From Pseudomonadota bacterium (lineage in GTDB: Bacteria > Pseudomonadota > Alphaproteobacteria > Rickettsiales > UBA6187), in contig JAQCEY010000005.1 of the NCBI GenBank assembly GCA_027620075.1, positions 1 through 64,000 of the forward strand: a DNA stretch of 64,000 nt. The letters run 5' to 3'. A model generated the notes under the pieces. The model did no database searches. It was not told the DNA's origin and saw only the letters and a list, made by a program, of their open reading frames with translations. This document shows, one piece after another, positions 36,475 to 45,547 of the stretch. Each line of letters opens with the position of its first letter. Positions within the stretch are counted from its first letter, which is position 1. The position numbers were made by a program, and so were the translations under genes.

Positions 36475-37195
36475 AACCATATTTGCGTTTTTATTAATTT
36501 TTTTCATATTTGTATTTGCAATTATAAATTTTCTTTTAACTAAGTACGGTAAAGAACATATCGAACTTTTTACTTCAAAGATATTTCAGGGCGATGCCAC
36601 TATAGGGCGTTTACATTTAAATTTTTATCCTCCGGCAGTCGGAATTTTTGATATAAATATCAAAATAAAAGATGATAAAAGTCCGGTTAAAAATATAAAA
36701 ATCAGTCGTATAGATTTAGGCTTTGATAAAAAAACATTATTTTCCGAACTGCTGATATTGCGTTATGTGAAAGTGATTGAACCGGAAATCATATTTGACG
36801 GTGAGGCACTTAATGCGAATCCCGTAAATAAGGAAAAACAGGAAGATGTGGTTTCAAGTGTTGAAGTGCCTGAAATTCAGGAGTATGTAAAACCGGATTT
36901 CAAGATAGTTGACCTGCAAAATGCGGAAATTGAAAAATCTTTTATTATTAGTAAATTAGATATAACAGATGGTAAAATAGTTCCGCTTGGCGAAAACGAC
37001 AAATCGGAAAAAGAAGAATATAGGAAGTTACATGATATAGAACTTGAAAAGTTAGACAACTATTCGGGTTCTAAAATAAATGAGGCTGTCGTGCAGGAAT
37101 TAGAAAAGGCTTTAAAAAACAAGCCTGATAAAGATAAGGAGCGTGAGGGAGAGGAAAATAAAGCCGAAGATACTACCCAAAAGGTTATTCAATGA
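36458..37195 (+). CDS. Membrane-anchored AsmA-like protein
   Basis: About 245 aa from the ATG at 36458, which overlaps the previous gene. An N-terminal membrane helix (IFAFLLIFFIFVFAIINFLL) is followed by a beta-rich region (LHLNFYPPAVGIFDINIKI ... SRIDLGFDKKTLFSELLILR), as in AsmA/DUF748-type proteins that act at the envelope. The C-terminal third is highly charged (KNKPDKDKEREGEENKAED). The assignment is by general pattern only. Confidence 0.65.
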   Translation: MKEKLKTIFAFLLIFFIFVFAIINFLLTKYGKEHIELFTSKIFQGDATIGRLHLNFYPPAVGIFDINIKIKDDKSPVKNIKISRIDLGFDKKTLFSELLILRYVKVIEPEIIFDGEALNANPVNKEKQEDVVSSVEVPEIQEYVKPDFKIVDLQNAEIEKSFIISKLDITDGKIVPLGENDKSEKEEYRKLHDIELEKLDNYSGSKINEAVVQELEKALKNKPDKDKEREGEENKAEDTTQKVIQ

Positions 37196-37866
37196 TAGAC
37201 ATAATTAAAAGATCAATTGTATCAATTACTTCAGCCGGACTGATAAGAACATCGGTTACATGCCTGCTTATAACAGCGGTTATATTGGGATTGTTTATAG
37301 CAACTGCTAATTTTGCTACATCTAATACGCAGATATCTTCATGGGGTTGGGGTGAAAAAGTAATAGATTACATATTAAATGCCGGTGCAGTACTGATGGC
37401 ATGGTTTTTGTTTCCGATAGTAACCCCTGTAATTGCAAGCTTTTTTGTGGATAAGGTTGCTTCTGAGATAGAAAGAAGGGATTATCCGGGGCTTTTAAGT
37501 AAAACTCCCCATAAATTATCAACAATATTAAAAGAGGCTTTAAACTTCATGTTTATTATGTTGATATTGAATATTATATGCCTGCCGTTTTATCTGATAC
37601 CGGTGTTTGGTTTGTCGGTCTATTATTTACTGAATTCATACCTTATAAGCCGTGAATTTTTTGAAATGGCGGCAGGGTGCTATTTAAGCCCTATTGAAGC
37701 TAAAAAGATGCGTAGGGGAAACCGATTGGTAATTGTCGGAAGCGGGTTTGTAATAATCTTAATCAGCAATACTCCGGTACTCAACCTGTTTGCACCGATT
37801 ATTTCAATAACTATAATGGTTCATTTATTTTTTAAATTATATAAACAGAGTGTTTCAACGGCTTAA
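37192..37866 (+). CDS. EI24-domain (CysZ-like) membrane protein
   Basis: 224 aa with about four to five membrane segments. WFLFPIVTPVIASFFVDKVASEIERRDYPG, and then the NSYLISREFFEMAAGCYL segment, match the EI24/CysZ-like family. CysZ proteins can be sulfate permeases, but most alphaproteobacterial EI24 proteins are uncharacterised. Its ATGA overlaps the previous stop, so they are co-translated. Its 3' end overlaps the convergent IalB gene by four bases. Confidence 0.8.
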   Translation: MIDIIKRSIVSITSAGLIRTSVTCLLITAVILGLFIATANFATSNTQISSWGWGEKVIDYILNAGAVLMAWFLFPIVTPVIASFFVDKVASEIERRDYPGLLSKTPHKLSTILKEALNFMFIMLILNIICLPFYLIPVFGLSVYYLLNSYLISREFFEMAAGCYLSPIEAKKMRRGNRLVIVGSGFVIILISNTPVLNLFAPIISITIMVHLFFKLYKQSVSTA

Positions 37867-38372
37867 TTGCATAGACCGGTTATTTTATTATATGCATCGG
37901 TGAAGCCGCTAAGTGAGTAAGTATCTATAGAGTAAGTGCCTATTTTTGACGTTCCCCTTAAAACCAGTTTGTAGCCCTTCTTCATTTTCTCTATGGCGGT
38001 AGCGTCATACTCATCGGTTTTAAACCATGCCGTTTCATCTCTAATCATGCTAAGTCTGTGTTCTTCACCGTCTATTATCATGCGTGGCTCGGTTCCCGAT
38101 TTATAGGGATATCCGCCTGTGGCACTAATTTCTATAGCCTGTCCGCCAATGTTAGTGACCATAACATACGGTTCGCTACGGTTGCTGTAATTTCCCGTCT
38201 TACTTTTAGGGTAGCTGACCATGTAGCATAATTTAAAACCGTCCTTACTTCCCGTATATACCGACCAGTCACGAAAGGTGTTTTCAAGCTTTTGTGCAAA
38301 AGAATGTTGGCTATGTAATACACATATACCGAATAAAGTAATAAGCGTTAATGCGTTATATTTTTTTTTCAT
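37863..38372 (-). CDS. Invasion-associated locus B (IalB) family protein
   Basis: 169 aa with a signal peptide (ALTLITLFGICVLHSQHSFAQ). The mature part has the IalB pattern: FRDWSVYTGSKDGFKLCYMVSYPKSK, a two-Cys layout with a Cys near the C-terminus, and AWFKTDEYDATAIEKMKKG. IalB of Bartonella is linked to erythrocyte invasion, but the family is widespread in Alphaproteobacteria with a general periplasmic role. Confidence 0.88.
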   Translation of the reverse strand: MKKKYNALTLITLFGICVLHSQHSFAQKLENTFRDWSVYTGSKDGFKLCYMVSYPKSKTGNYSNRSEPYVMVTNIGGQAIEISATGGYPYKSGTEPRMIIDGEEHRLSMIRDETAWFKTDEYDATAIEKMKKGYKLVLRGTSKIGTYSIDTYSLSGFTDAYNKITGLCN

Positions 38373-38447
38373 GACTGATATTAGATTTTCCCTTACTGTG
38401 TTAATCTAGCAGGATGTAATTGTAGCGTCAAATTATTTCAACAACGC

Positions 38448-39227
38448 CTAAGATTTTAAGGCGATTACCGACAAATTGCGTCCGTAATCACTTTCTTTTC
38501 TATGGCATGAACGGCGATAGCTAAAGAAATTATCTTCATCGGTATATGTGTCCATATTAACGTTGGTTACGGACTTTATGCCCGAATGTTTCAACTGATA
38601 TTCTACATAAGCCGAAAGGTTGAACATATAGTGTTGAGGTTTTTCCGATGACATGAAGAACACCGTATTTTCAGGTGATTTAGAAATAAAACGGTCATAA
38701 AATTCCTTGCCTACTTCATAGGATTTTTGACCGATAGTAGGACCTATTACCGCCTGAATATTTTCTATGTCTGCTCCCAGTTCTTCCATTTTTTCTATGG
38801 TATTTTGCAAAATACCCGAAATAGTTCCCTTCCAGCCTGCATGAGCCGCACCTATAACTTTGTTCTCATTGTCAGCGAACATAACGGGGGTACAGTCGGC
38901 GGTTAAGATGCCTAAAACGGTATCGTTCGATTTTGTTACCATGGCATCGGCTTCTTTGCGTTCTTTAAAATTACCTTCAACTACTATCACGCTATCGGAA
39001 TGTATTTGATATAGGGTATGAAGGTTCTCTTTTTCATAGCCTATATGAGCCATTGCAAGAAGCCTGTTTTTTTCAATGTTCTTGGGGTGGTCATTCGAAC
39101 CGGCTCCCAGATTAAGCGACGAGTATATACCCTCGCTCACTCCTCCATGCCTTGTAAAAAAAGCGTGGACGATATTATTTTGTTTAGAAAATTCCTGACA
39201 GGTTATGGTCTTAGGTGTTTTTTTCAT
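38448..39227 (-). CDS. pgeF: Peptidoglycan editing factor PgeF (multicopper-oxidase-fold, YfiH family)
   Basis: 259 aa. The family signatures are VHAFFTRHGGVSEGIYSSLNL, HSDSVIVV, LTADCTPVMFAD and GAAHAGWKGTISGIL, with the catalytic His and Cys in HSD, ADC and HAGW. PgeF removes wrongly incorporated residues from peptidoglycan precursors. It starts 18 bases after the Phe-rich small gene and belongs to the glycosyltransferase operon by position. Confidence 0.93.
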   Translation of the reverse strand: MKKTPKTITCQEFSKQNNIVHAFFTRHGGVSEGIYSSLNLGAGSNDHPKNIEKNRLLAMAHIGYEKENLHTLYQIHSDSVIVVEGNFKERKEADAMVTKSNDTVLGILTADCTPVMFADNENKVIGAAHAGWKGTISGILQNTIEKMEELGADIENIQAVIGPTIGQKSYEVGKEFYDRFISKSPENTVFFMSSEKPQHYMFNLSAYVEYQLKHSGIKSVTNVNMDTYTDEDNFFSYRRSCHRKESDYGRNLSVIALKS

Positions 39228-39245
39228 GATCGGCTTCTTTTAAAA

Positions 39246-39539
39246 TCAGAAATTAAATTCCCACATAAAACATTGATTAGGTGAGGGCATATTAAAATAG
39301 TTATAGCCGGAATTAAAATTATCAAAAGGAAAAAGATTAGTAAAAGAAAAAGGGTTATCATCTATTGCGGTATTTTCGGGGAAAAAGCTAGAATAAAAAT
39401 TTTCAAGCGAAAATAACGGAGAAAAAATATTATCGGAGTTTTCAAAATAAGAAAAAGGCTGAAAATAAGAACTAAAAGGAAAAGGTGTAATCGGATAAAA
39501 TCCGATACATGCAGGTGCTGAAAATTTTATACTTGGCAA
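39246..39539 (-). CDS. Phe-rich small protein of unknown function
   Basis: 97 aa from a TTG at 39539, chosen because AGGAGG lies seven bases upstream (39547-39552); a TTG at 39563 is the alternative. About one residue in five is Phe, with many Ser, Asn, Pro and Tyr (for example FSSYFQPFSYFENSDNIFSP and NLFPFDNFNSGYNYFNMP). There is no charged or repeated unit and no clear membrane helix. I recognise no family. It sits between the methyltransferase and pgeF genes in what looks like one operon, so it is probably translated. Confidence 0.6.
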   Translation of the reverse strand: MPSIKFSAPACIGFYPITPFPFSSYFQPFSYFENSDNIFSPLFSLENFYSSFFPENTAIDDNPFSFTNLFPFDNFNSGYNYFNMPSPNQCFMWEFNF

Positions 39540-39555
39540 TGATAGTCCTCCTGTT

Positions 39556-40218
39556 TTATACAACCTTTCTTCCTACTATGGCAGAAACTTTATAATTATT
39601 AAATAACCAATATAACTTACGCATTGAACGTTTCCATTTTGAGATGCTGATAAAAGGAATGAAAAAGCGTGTAAAATGCCTGAAGAATAACGTTAGGGGG
39701 CGTTGTTTTATTTTGTCCCAGTAATTGCCGTCCACTAAGATATCTTTTCGGATAATATCCTGACCTTCGAAAAGCTGTGCCAGTTCTTCGGGGGTAGGGC
39801 GGTACATAGTATCTATAGGGTCGTCATGTTGATGGTAGCTGCTCGGTACGGTAATGAAAAACAAGCCGCTTTGCGGTATCAGGCTCAAAAGCCTTTTTGC
39901 CAAATCCTCTTTATCTACAACATGCTCGAACATATGCGTACAGATGATAGCCTTGGCATTATAGGAGGCAAGCTGTTTTAATGCTTCATCATCAAAAATA
40001 TCGGCACTTACATCAACGCCTTCGGCTTGCTTTAAATCGCAATGCACAACCTTAATGCCTCTTTCTTCCAGTGGTGCAAAAACGTATTTATGTATATGGG
40101 GCTGGTCTTGTTCACGGAATTTTTTAGTAGAACTTCCTATATTTAAAACAGGGGAAAGTTCCTCATCGGAAAATTGGGGTAATACCTTACCCAGCCATTT
40201 GGCATCACTTACCATCAT
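39556..40218 (-). CDS. Class I SAM-dependent methyltransferase
   Basis: 220 aa. The SAM-binding motif is degenerate (VLNIGSSTKKFREQ), followed by VVHCDLKQAEGVDVSADIFD and CTHMFEHV, the motif II-III pattern of the Methyltransf_11 group, and FFITVPSSYHQHDDPIDTMYRPTPEEL. A glycan or lipid substrate is suggested by the glycosyltransferase gene that overlaps its start by four bases. The C-terminal part is basic and may touch the membrane. Confidence 0.82.
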   Translation of the reverse strand: MMVSDAKWLGKVLPQFSDEELSPVLNIGSSTKKFREQDQPHIHKYVFAPLEERGIKVVHCDLKQAEGVDVSADIFDDEALKQLASYNAKAIICTHMFEHVVDKEDLAKRLLSLIPQSGLFFITVPSSYHQHDDPIDTMYRPTPEELAQLFEGQDIIRKDILVDGNYWDKIKQRPLTLFFRHFTRFFIPFISISKWKRSMRKLYWLFNNYKVSAIVGRKVV

Positions 40219-41408
40219 ATTTTTTTACCCTTTGCGGATTTGTGTATAATATTTTCATAAATATGAATAGTCTTAGAAGTCATTCCGTCAAGAGAAAAGT
40301 TACTTTGCACATGCCTTTTGGCACTTTTAGTTACCTCCTCTCTTTGTTTATCACTGATATCCAAAACTTTTTCAAGAGTGTTTTTAAATTCTTCCACATT
40401 TCCCGGTTCTACAAGCCAGCCGGTTTTGCCGTCTATGACGGTTTCACAAGTGCCGCCGTGATTCGTGGCAATTAGCAATTTTTCCATAGCCTGTGCCTCT
40501 ACGGCTATTCTTCCGAATGCCTCTGGGCGTGTTGAAGCGGAAATTACGATATCGACAACGGTATAAAGAGCGGGCATATCCACTACATTATTTATTATGC
40601 GGATATTTCCGTTTAAACCTAACTTTTCGATTCTGTTAGTAAGGCGTTTCAGATATTCGGGGTGCTTGTTTATGCTTCCTACAAAAAGACATATATATTT
40701 GCTTTTATCTATTCCGACCAACGCTTCCATCAGGAAATCATGTCCTTTCCATTTAGTAAGCCTGCCGGGTAATAGTATAACCTGACGGTCAAGGTCAACA
40801 TTTAGCTCTTTTGCTTTTTGCAATACCCTCCTTTCGGGGACTAAGTCCCTGTCAAAATGGTTCAGGTCAACGCCCCTATGTATCAGGTGTATCTTTTTTT
40901 CATCTATATCGTAGTTTTTGATTATATAGTCCTTTATAAAACCCGATACTGCTATTACTTGTTCACCTCGCATCATTATAGAGTTGTAACGCTTTTTAAT
41001 AGGGTTGCCTATCGAGTATGTACCGTGTACGGTAGTCACAAAATGGCAGCCTGTTTTTTTACATGCAAAATATGCACTCCATGCAGGTGCGCGAGAACGT
41101 GCATGAACAATATCAACTTCATAATCCTCAATGATGCTTATTAAGGCATCGCTGTTCTTCCTTATCTGAAAAGGATTTTTTGAAGCTAAGGGAAGCTGTA
41201 TATGTATTCCGCCGGAATTTTCTATCTGGTTGACCATATGACCCCCGGCAGATGCCACTATAGACTTAAAGCCGTTCTTGACCAATGCCTTTGACAACTC
41301 AACTGTGCCTCGCTCAACACCTCCTGAATGTAATTCGGGTAGAACTTGTAAAATTACAGGTTTATTTTTTGTTTGATTAGGGCTAATCTTATTTGTGCTA
41401 CTAACTAT
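40215..41408 (-). CDS. GT4-family glycosyltransferase (probable AUA start)
   Basis: The conserved N-terminal strand and Gly loop, VILQVLPELHSGGVERGTVE, lie upstream of the first usual start codon (TTG 41297). There is no ATG, GTG or TTG between that TTG and the upstream stop. A TAAGGAG at 41416-41422 sits seven bases before an ATA at 41406-41408, which I take as the start (397 aa). The C-terminal half has ILLPGRLTKWKGHDFL and STRPEAFGRIAVEAQAM, the GT4 donor site. It probably adds a sugar to a lipid or surface glycan. It overlaps the methyltransferase gene by four bases. A sequencing error upstream is the alternative explanation. Confidence 0.8.
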   Translation of the reverse strand: MVSSTNKISPNQTKNKPVILQVLPELHSGGVERGTVELSKALVKNGFKSIVASAGGHMVNQIENSGGIHIQLPLASKNPFQIRKNSDALISIIEDYEVDIVHARSRAPAWSAYFACKKTGCHFVTTVHGTYSIGNPIKKRYNSIMMRGEQVIAVSGFIKDYIIKNYDIDEKKIHLIHRGVDLNHFDRDLVPERRVLQKAKELNVDLDRQVILLPGRLTKWKGHDFLMEALVGIDKSKYICLFVGSINKHPEYLKRLTNRIEKLGLNGNIRIINNVVDMPALYTVVDIVISASTRPEAFGRIAVEAQAMEKLLIATNHGGTCETVIDGKTGWLVEPGNVEEFKNTLEKVLDISDKQREEVTKSAKRHVQSNFSLDGMTSKTIHIYENIIHKSAKGKKI

Positions 41409-41409
41409 C

Positions 41410-41422
41410 GGAGTTCTCCTTA
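41410..41422. promoter_or_regulatory. Shared Shine-Dalgarno palindrome between divergent start codons
   Basis: GGAGTTCTCCTTA holds GGAG for the plus-strand hydrolase (ATG 41425) and, on the other strand, TAAGGAG for the glycosyltransferase. Only 16 bases separate the two start codons, so the two mRNAs must overlap at their 5' ends. Confidence 0.55.
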
Positions 41423-41424
41423 CT

Positions 41425-42198
41425 ATGACACCTGAAATATTAAAATTGAATGAAAATCAATCAATCGCCTATCATAGAAGTGAAGGCGATAAAAGTAAAC
41501 CTACAGTTATATTTTTAGGTGGGCTAATGTCAGATATGCAGGGAACAAAAGCACTTGCACTGGAAAAATTCTGTAAGGAAAAAAAATATGGTTTTGTCAG
41601 GTTCGATTATATAGGACACGGGCAATCAAGTGGAGAATTTACCGACGGCACTATAACCATATGGAAAAATAACGCTTTAGCGGTAATGGATAATCTGACG
41701 GAAGGTGAGTTGGTTCTGGTCGGCTCAAGTTTGGGCGGCTGGCTTATGATTCTGGCGGCTCTTGAGAGGAAGGGGAGGGTAGTGGGGCTTGTAGGGGTTG
41801 CTTCCGCCCCTGATTTTACCGAAGAGTTGATATGGGAAAAAATGAGCTTGCAGGAAAAGAGCGAATTAAAAGAAAAAGGCATATTCATGCTAAAATCCGA
41901 TTATGGTGATGAGCCTTATCCTATTACGAAAGGTTTAATTGAAGACGGAAGAAAGAATATTATTCTTGATAAAAAAATAAATCTTGATTGCCCCGTAAGG
42001 CTTCTTCACGGTATGGAAGATGAAGATGTGCCGAATTATTTATCAATAGCTTTGGGGCAGCAGCTAACCACTGATAACATGTGCGTGAACCTGATAGCAG
42101 GTGGAGACCACAGGCTTTCTACCGATGAGAATATCAGTCTGATATGCGATACCCTAGGTGAGATGATAGATAATATGGGAAAGGTTTGGGACGATTAA
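41425..42198 (+). CDS. Alpha/beta hydrolase (ABHD10-like)
   Basis: 257 aa from the ATG at 41425. It has FVRFDYIGHGQSSGEF, then the nucleophile elbow GSSLGGWLM, APDFTEELIWEKM, and the late HGMEDEDVPNY and GGDHRLS with the catalytic Asp and His. This pattern is common in Alphaproteobacteria and related to mitochondrial ABHD10, a serine hydrolase (thioesterase/esterase). The substrate is unknown. It is divergent from the glycosyltransferase. Confidence 0.9.
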   Translation: MTPEILKLNENQSIAYHRSEGDKSKPTVIFLGGLMSDMQGTKALALEKFCKEKKYGFVRFDYIGHGQSSGEFTDGTITIWKNNALAVMDNLTEGELVLVGSSLGGWLMILAALERKGRVVGLVGVASAPDFTEELIWEKMSLQEKSELKEKGIFMLKSDYGDEPYPITKGLIEDGRKNIILDKKINLDCPVRLLHGMEDEDVPNYLSIALGQQLTTDNMCVNLIAGGDHRLSTDENISLICDTLGEMIDNMGKVWDD

Positions 42199-42230
42199 AG
42201 TTCGATAAATGCAACTTTTATTATGTCACT

Positions 42231-42332
42231 TGTCACCCCGTCGTATGACGGGGTCTGGCAGTGCTTGCAACACCGCACCGGACCCCGTTATAAAAACGGG
42301 GTGACAAATCAACCATTAAACGTACAATTCCG
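42231..42332. repeat. Dispersed palindromic repeat with a 24-base end module
   Basis: TGTCACCCCGT...ACGGGGTGACA (42231-42306) contains nested hairpins (CCCCGTC/GACGGGG and GGACCCCGT parts). It is followed at 42309-42332 by TCAACCATTAAACGTACAATTCCG, the same end module seen in both arms of the 55910-56049 repeat. Confidence 0.85.
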
Positions 42333-42343
42333 TTAGTTTTTAC

Positions 42344-42417
42344 TGTCATTCGCCGATTTAATCGGCGAATCCATTGCATAATTCCCGTAGATTCGCCGGT
42401 CAAGCCGTCGAATGACA
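42344..42417. repeat. Dispersed palindromic repeat, TGTCATTCGCCG...CGAATGACA
   Basis: Two hairpins (ATTCGCCGATT/AATCGGCGAAT and ATTCGCCGG...CCGTCGAAT around TCAAG) lie within outer TGTCAT/ATGACA ends. It shares its left part with the palindrome at 224-256. Confidence 0.85.
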
Positions 42418-42463
42418 TCATGAAAAATGTTTATTGAATACTCTCTTTTATCAGATATCGGTT

Positions 42464-43681
42464 TTAAGCCACATTATTCTTTTTATTACCTTCGTATAGT
42501 ACGTTAATTCCGGGTAGACCCTTGCCTTCAAGCCATTCTAAGAACGCTCCGCCGCCTGTGGATATATAGGTAAAAGAGTCGTTCAGACCTGAAAGACCTA
42601 GTGCGGCAACTACATCTCCGCCTCCGGCAACCGATTTTATTACCCCCGTTGAAGTAAGGTAAGCAAGGTTCTGAGCAAGTGTTATACTTGCCACATCGAA
42701 AGGTCTGTATTCAAATGCACCTAACGGGCCGTTCCATACGACCATTTTACATTTTTCTAGTTTTTCGGTAAGTTTTGCGATAGTTTTAGGACCTAAGTCC
42801 AGAATCATCTCGTCAGACGGAACTTCATCTATAGATACTACTTTACAATCGGGTGTGTTCCTTAATTCTTTTGCCACTACGGCATCTTGCGGAAGATATA
42901 TCTCGCAATTATTATCTTTAGCTTTTGCTATTATATTTTTTGTTTCTTCAATAAGTTCTTTTTCATGCAATGATTTGCCTATCTTATATCCTTTAGCTTT
43001 TAGGAAGGTATTTGCCATAGCACCTCCTATCACCAAAAGGTCAACTTTTTTTATAAGTGAGTTCAGCAGGTCAAGCTTGGTAGAAACTTTTGAGCCGCCT
43101 ACGATAGCCGCCATAGGGTGTTCACTATCTTTGAAAACGCTTTCAAGGTTTTCTATCTCGCTTTGCAATAACAGACCGGCAGCGGACGGAAGCTTTTTAG
43201 TAATACCGACTATTGATGCGTGCGACCTGTGTGAACAGGAAAAAGTATCATTTACAAAAACATCACCAAGGCTTGCAAGTTCTTTGACAAATTTAGCATC
43301 GTTATCTTTTTCACCTTTATGGAAACGCAGGTTCTCTAAAAGAAGCACATCACCGCTTTCCATTGATTCGACCGCTTCCTTGGCATGGTGTCCTATACAA
43401 TCAACTGCGAATTTTACGAATTTTCCGTCTAGGGCGTTACTTAGGGCATCTGCCAGAGGTACTAAAGAAAGTTCCCTGTCAAATTCACCCTGAGGACGAC
43501 CGAAATGCGAGATTATAACAACCTTTGCATTGTGTTGTATAAGATATTTAATTGTAGGGACTATCCTTAATATTCTCGTATTGTCCTCAACACGTCCGTT
43601 TTTCATCGGTACATTAAAATCAACACGGCAGAGTACTACTTTGTTATTTACGTTGAGATCTTTTAGGGTTTTTAATTTCAT
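42464..43681 (-). CDS. pgk: Phosphoglycerate kinase
   Basis: 405 aa. It has CRVDFNVPMKNGRVEDNTRI, SHFGRPQGEFDRELSL, LLLENLRFHKGEKDND, AIVGGSKVSTKLDLL and SVAGGGDVVAALGL, covering both domains. It makes ATP from 1,3-bisphosphoglycerate. It is on the same strand as gap and tkt but separated from gap by the surface-modification block at 43745-48571. Confidence 0.97.
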   Translation of the reverse strand: MKLKTLKDLNVNNKVVLCRVDFNVPMKNGRVEDNTRILRIVPTIKYLIQHNAKVVIISHFGRPQGEFDRELSLVPLADALSNALDGKFVKFAVDCIGHHAKEAVESMESGDVLLLENLRFHKGEKDNDAKFVKELASLGDVFVNDTFSCSHRSHASIVGITKKLPSAAGLLLQSEIENLESVFKDSEHPMAAIVGGSKVSTKLDLLNSLIKKVDLLVIGGAMANTFLKAKGYKIGKSLHEKELIEETKNIIAKAKDNNCEIYLPQDAVVAKELRNTPDCKVVSIDEVPSDEMILDLGPKTIAKLTEKLEKCKMVVWNGPLGAFEYRPFDVASITLAQNLAYLTSTGVIKSVAGGGDVVAALGLSGLNDSFTYISTGGGAFLEWLEGKGLPGINVLYEGNKKNNVA

Positions 43682-43744
43682 GTCCTGACAAGTGCTTTAT
43701 TTTTACGAAGATATATACATGTAAAAATAAAAATTTACAAGCAA

Positions 43745-45373
43745 CTAGTTATTACAAACGCTAAGTGAGCCGTCTATTAAATCGGATTTTATCCCCGAGC
43801 AGTCAAGAAGAGAATGGAATATTATATCATGACCGTGTTCTTTGCCTACTTCCGTCCTGATATTGCGGTATTTTTCGGGGTTATCCTCAATTAGTGAGTC
43901 TGAAAACCACATTAACATAGGAACATTATACTGTTCGGGGCGAATTATACCCTCTTTACGGTACTGACCGTGGAAGAAATAGCCGTCTTCACCCAGTGAT
44001 TCGCCATGATCGGAGCTATATAAAACTATAGATCGTCTATCGTTTAACTTGCGGATTATTTCGCTGATAAAATAATCAGTGTGTAATATAGAGTTGTCAT
44101 ATGAGTTAGTTAGCCTTTCAATACCGCATGACGACATATCGTTTACTTTCTCACATCCGTTTAAAAAAGGTATGTGCTTGCAGGCTCTTTTAGGAAGGTC
44201 GTTATCGGAATCGGTATCTCCGTCACTGCATGTAGGAGACCACTTTTTAAAACCATTTTCGTATTTGTGGTCATAATTCCAGTGATTACCGCTTGAATGT
44301 ATTATTAAAAAAAGATTTCCTTTATGGGAATCCAGAACTTTATCTATAGCCGGAAGTGAAACCGAATCTATTTCAGGTGCGTTATTGCCGAAGACTTCAA
44401 CCAGTTCTACCTCTTTTAGGATATCCTGAATATCGGTTTCATGAAATGATGCGGAAATATTCTGCACATCCAGCCATATCGTTTTAAATCCCAATTTCCT
44501 ATAAACACTTACAAGTGTTGTTTCGTGTACTTTTTTATTTGAGGTAGAACGGGTCAACATGCATGGAACTGAAATACCTGTCAAATTATCACAAGAGTTT
44601 ACTTCCCCGAAATTTATCAGGTTTTGTACCTTGCTTAAATTAGGTGTTGTATCACGTTCATAGCCGTTGATTCCGAAATGGTCGCCCCTTGCGGACTCAC
44701 CTATTATAAAAACAACCGTTAAAGGCTCTTCTTCTTTATAGAAGGCGGGAACATCGGATATATCGGTTTTCGGTAATTTATTCTTCTTTTGTGAGAAGTA
44801 TTGTATAGTACTTTTTATGTAGTTATAAGGCATTTGTGAAGGCCGGTGGTTAAAATCGGTTGTGTATGTGGAAAAGGTAGATACGACATAAACACCGGCA
44901 AAAAACGAGAACATGAGGTTGCGACTCTTTTGATTGTCCTTATGGTCGTTCTTATAAAATAATACTGCAACAGTAACACCTATGAATACTGCAAGCATTG
45001 TCCATAAAATAAGGTTAACAGATATAACTGAAGCTATCTCGTCTTGTGTGCCTTCAAATAAAACAGATATTGACCTTGTTGAAATAACAACCTTAAACTT
45101 ACTTATAAAATATGCGGCTATAGCACTAATTACGAATAATAAGGGCGTAAAAATAAGGAATATTAACCTGTGTATAGTAAGAAGGAATATTACGGCAAAA
45201 GCTATCTGGTAAGATTCAATAATGTGTAATATTAAATATGTTATCTGCTCGTCTTTTAACGCAGGATAATATTCTTTAAAGATTTGAAACCTGTTTATTA
45301 CGACAGATGTGCTATATAGTAAAAAATATACTAATGAAACGCATAAAACAAATAACGGTCTGTTATATTTCAT
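43745..45373 (-). CDS. EptA-family phosphoethanolamine transferase
   Basis: 542 aa. About five N-terminal membrane segments (residues 1-160) precede a periplasmic alkaline-phosphatase-fold domain. The metal and nucleophile region reads VFIIGESARGDHFGINGYERDTTPN, with Ser where EptA usually has Thr. Later SCDNLTGISVPCMLTRST, LLIIHSSGNHWNYDHKYE and YSSDHGESLGEDGYFFHG are typical. It adds phosphoethanolamine to lipid A or another glycan. Upstream regions are AT-rich and no response regulator is adjacent. Confidence 0.93.
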   Translation of the reverse strand: MKYNRPLFVLCVSLVYFLLYSTSVVINRFQIFKEYYPALKDEQITYLILHIIESYQIAFAVIFLLTIHRLIFLIFTPLLFVISAIAAYFISKFKVVISTRSISVLFEGTQDEIASVISVNLILWTMLAVFIGVTVAVLFYKNDHKDNQKSRNLMFSFFAGVYVVSTFSTYTTDFNHRPSQMPYNYIKSTIQYFSQKKNKLPKTDISDVPAFYKEEEPLTVVFIIGESARGDHFGINGYERDTTPNLSKVQNLINFGEVNSCDNLTGISVPCMLTRSTSNKKVHETTLVSVYRKLGFKTIWLDVQNISASFHETDIQDILKEVELVEVFGNNAPEIDSVSLPAIDKVLDSHKGNLFLIIHSSGNHWNYDHKYENGFKKWSPTCSDGDTDSDNDLPKRACKHIPFLNGCEKVNDMSSCGIERLTNSYDNSILHTDYFISEIIRKLNDRRSIVLYSSDHGESLGEDGYFFHGQYRKEGIIRPEQYNVPMLMWFSDSLIEDNPEKYRNIRTEVGKEHGHDIIFHSLLDCSGIKSDLIDGSLSVCNN

Positions 45374-45547
45374 AATAAACTAAGAGATTTTTTATTAAAA
45401 ATTATTTAAACAATATTTACTACGGTTACTACAATTAACAAAAGTTTTTAAGCATGATTACCTATTTGCTTTTTTTACCCGAAACTATTGATAGTTTTGT
45501 TGAAAAAAGTATAATACATATTATTAAGTAATTTGTTGAGTTTTTTT

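Noticed and set aside
40215..41297. TTG at 41297 as the glycosyltransferase start
   Set aside because: It would remove the conserved VLPELHSGGVERG loop, and the nearby AGGAGG is within that coding loop rather than at ribosome-site spacing.
42855..43493. 212-aa frame antisense to pgk
   Set aside because: Shadow of a complete pgk; composition typical of antisense frames.
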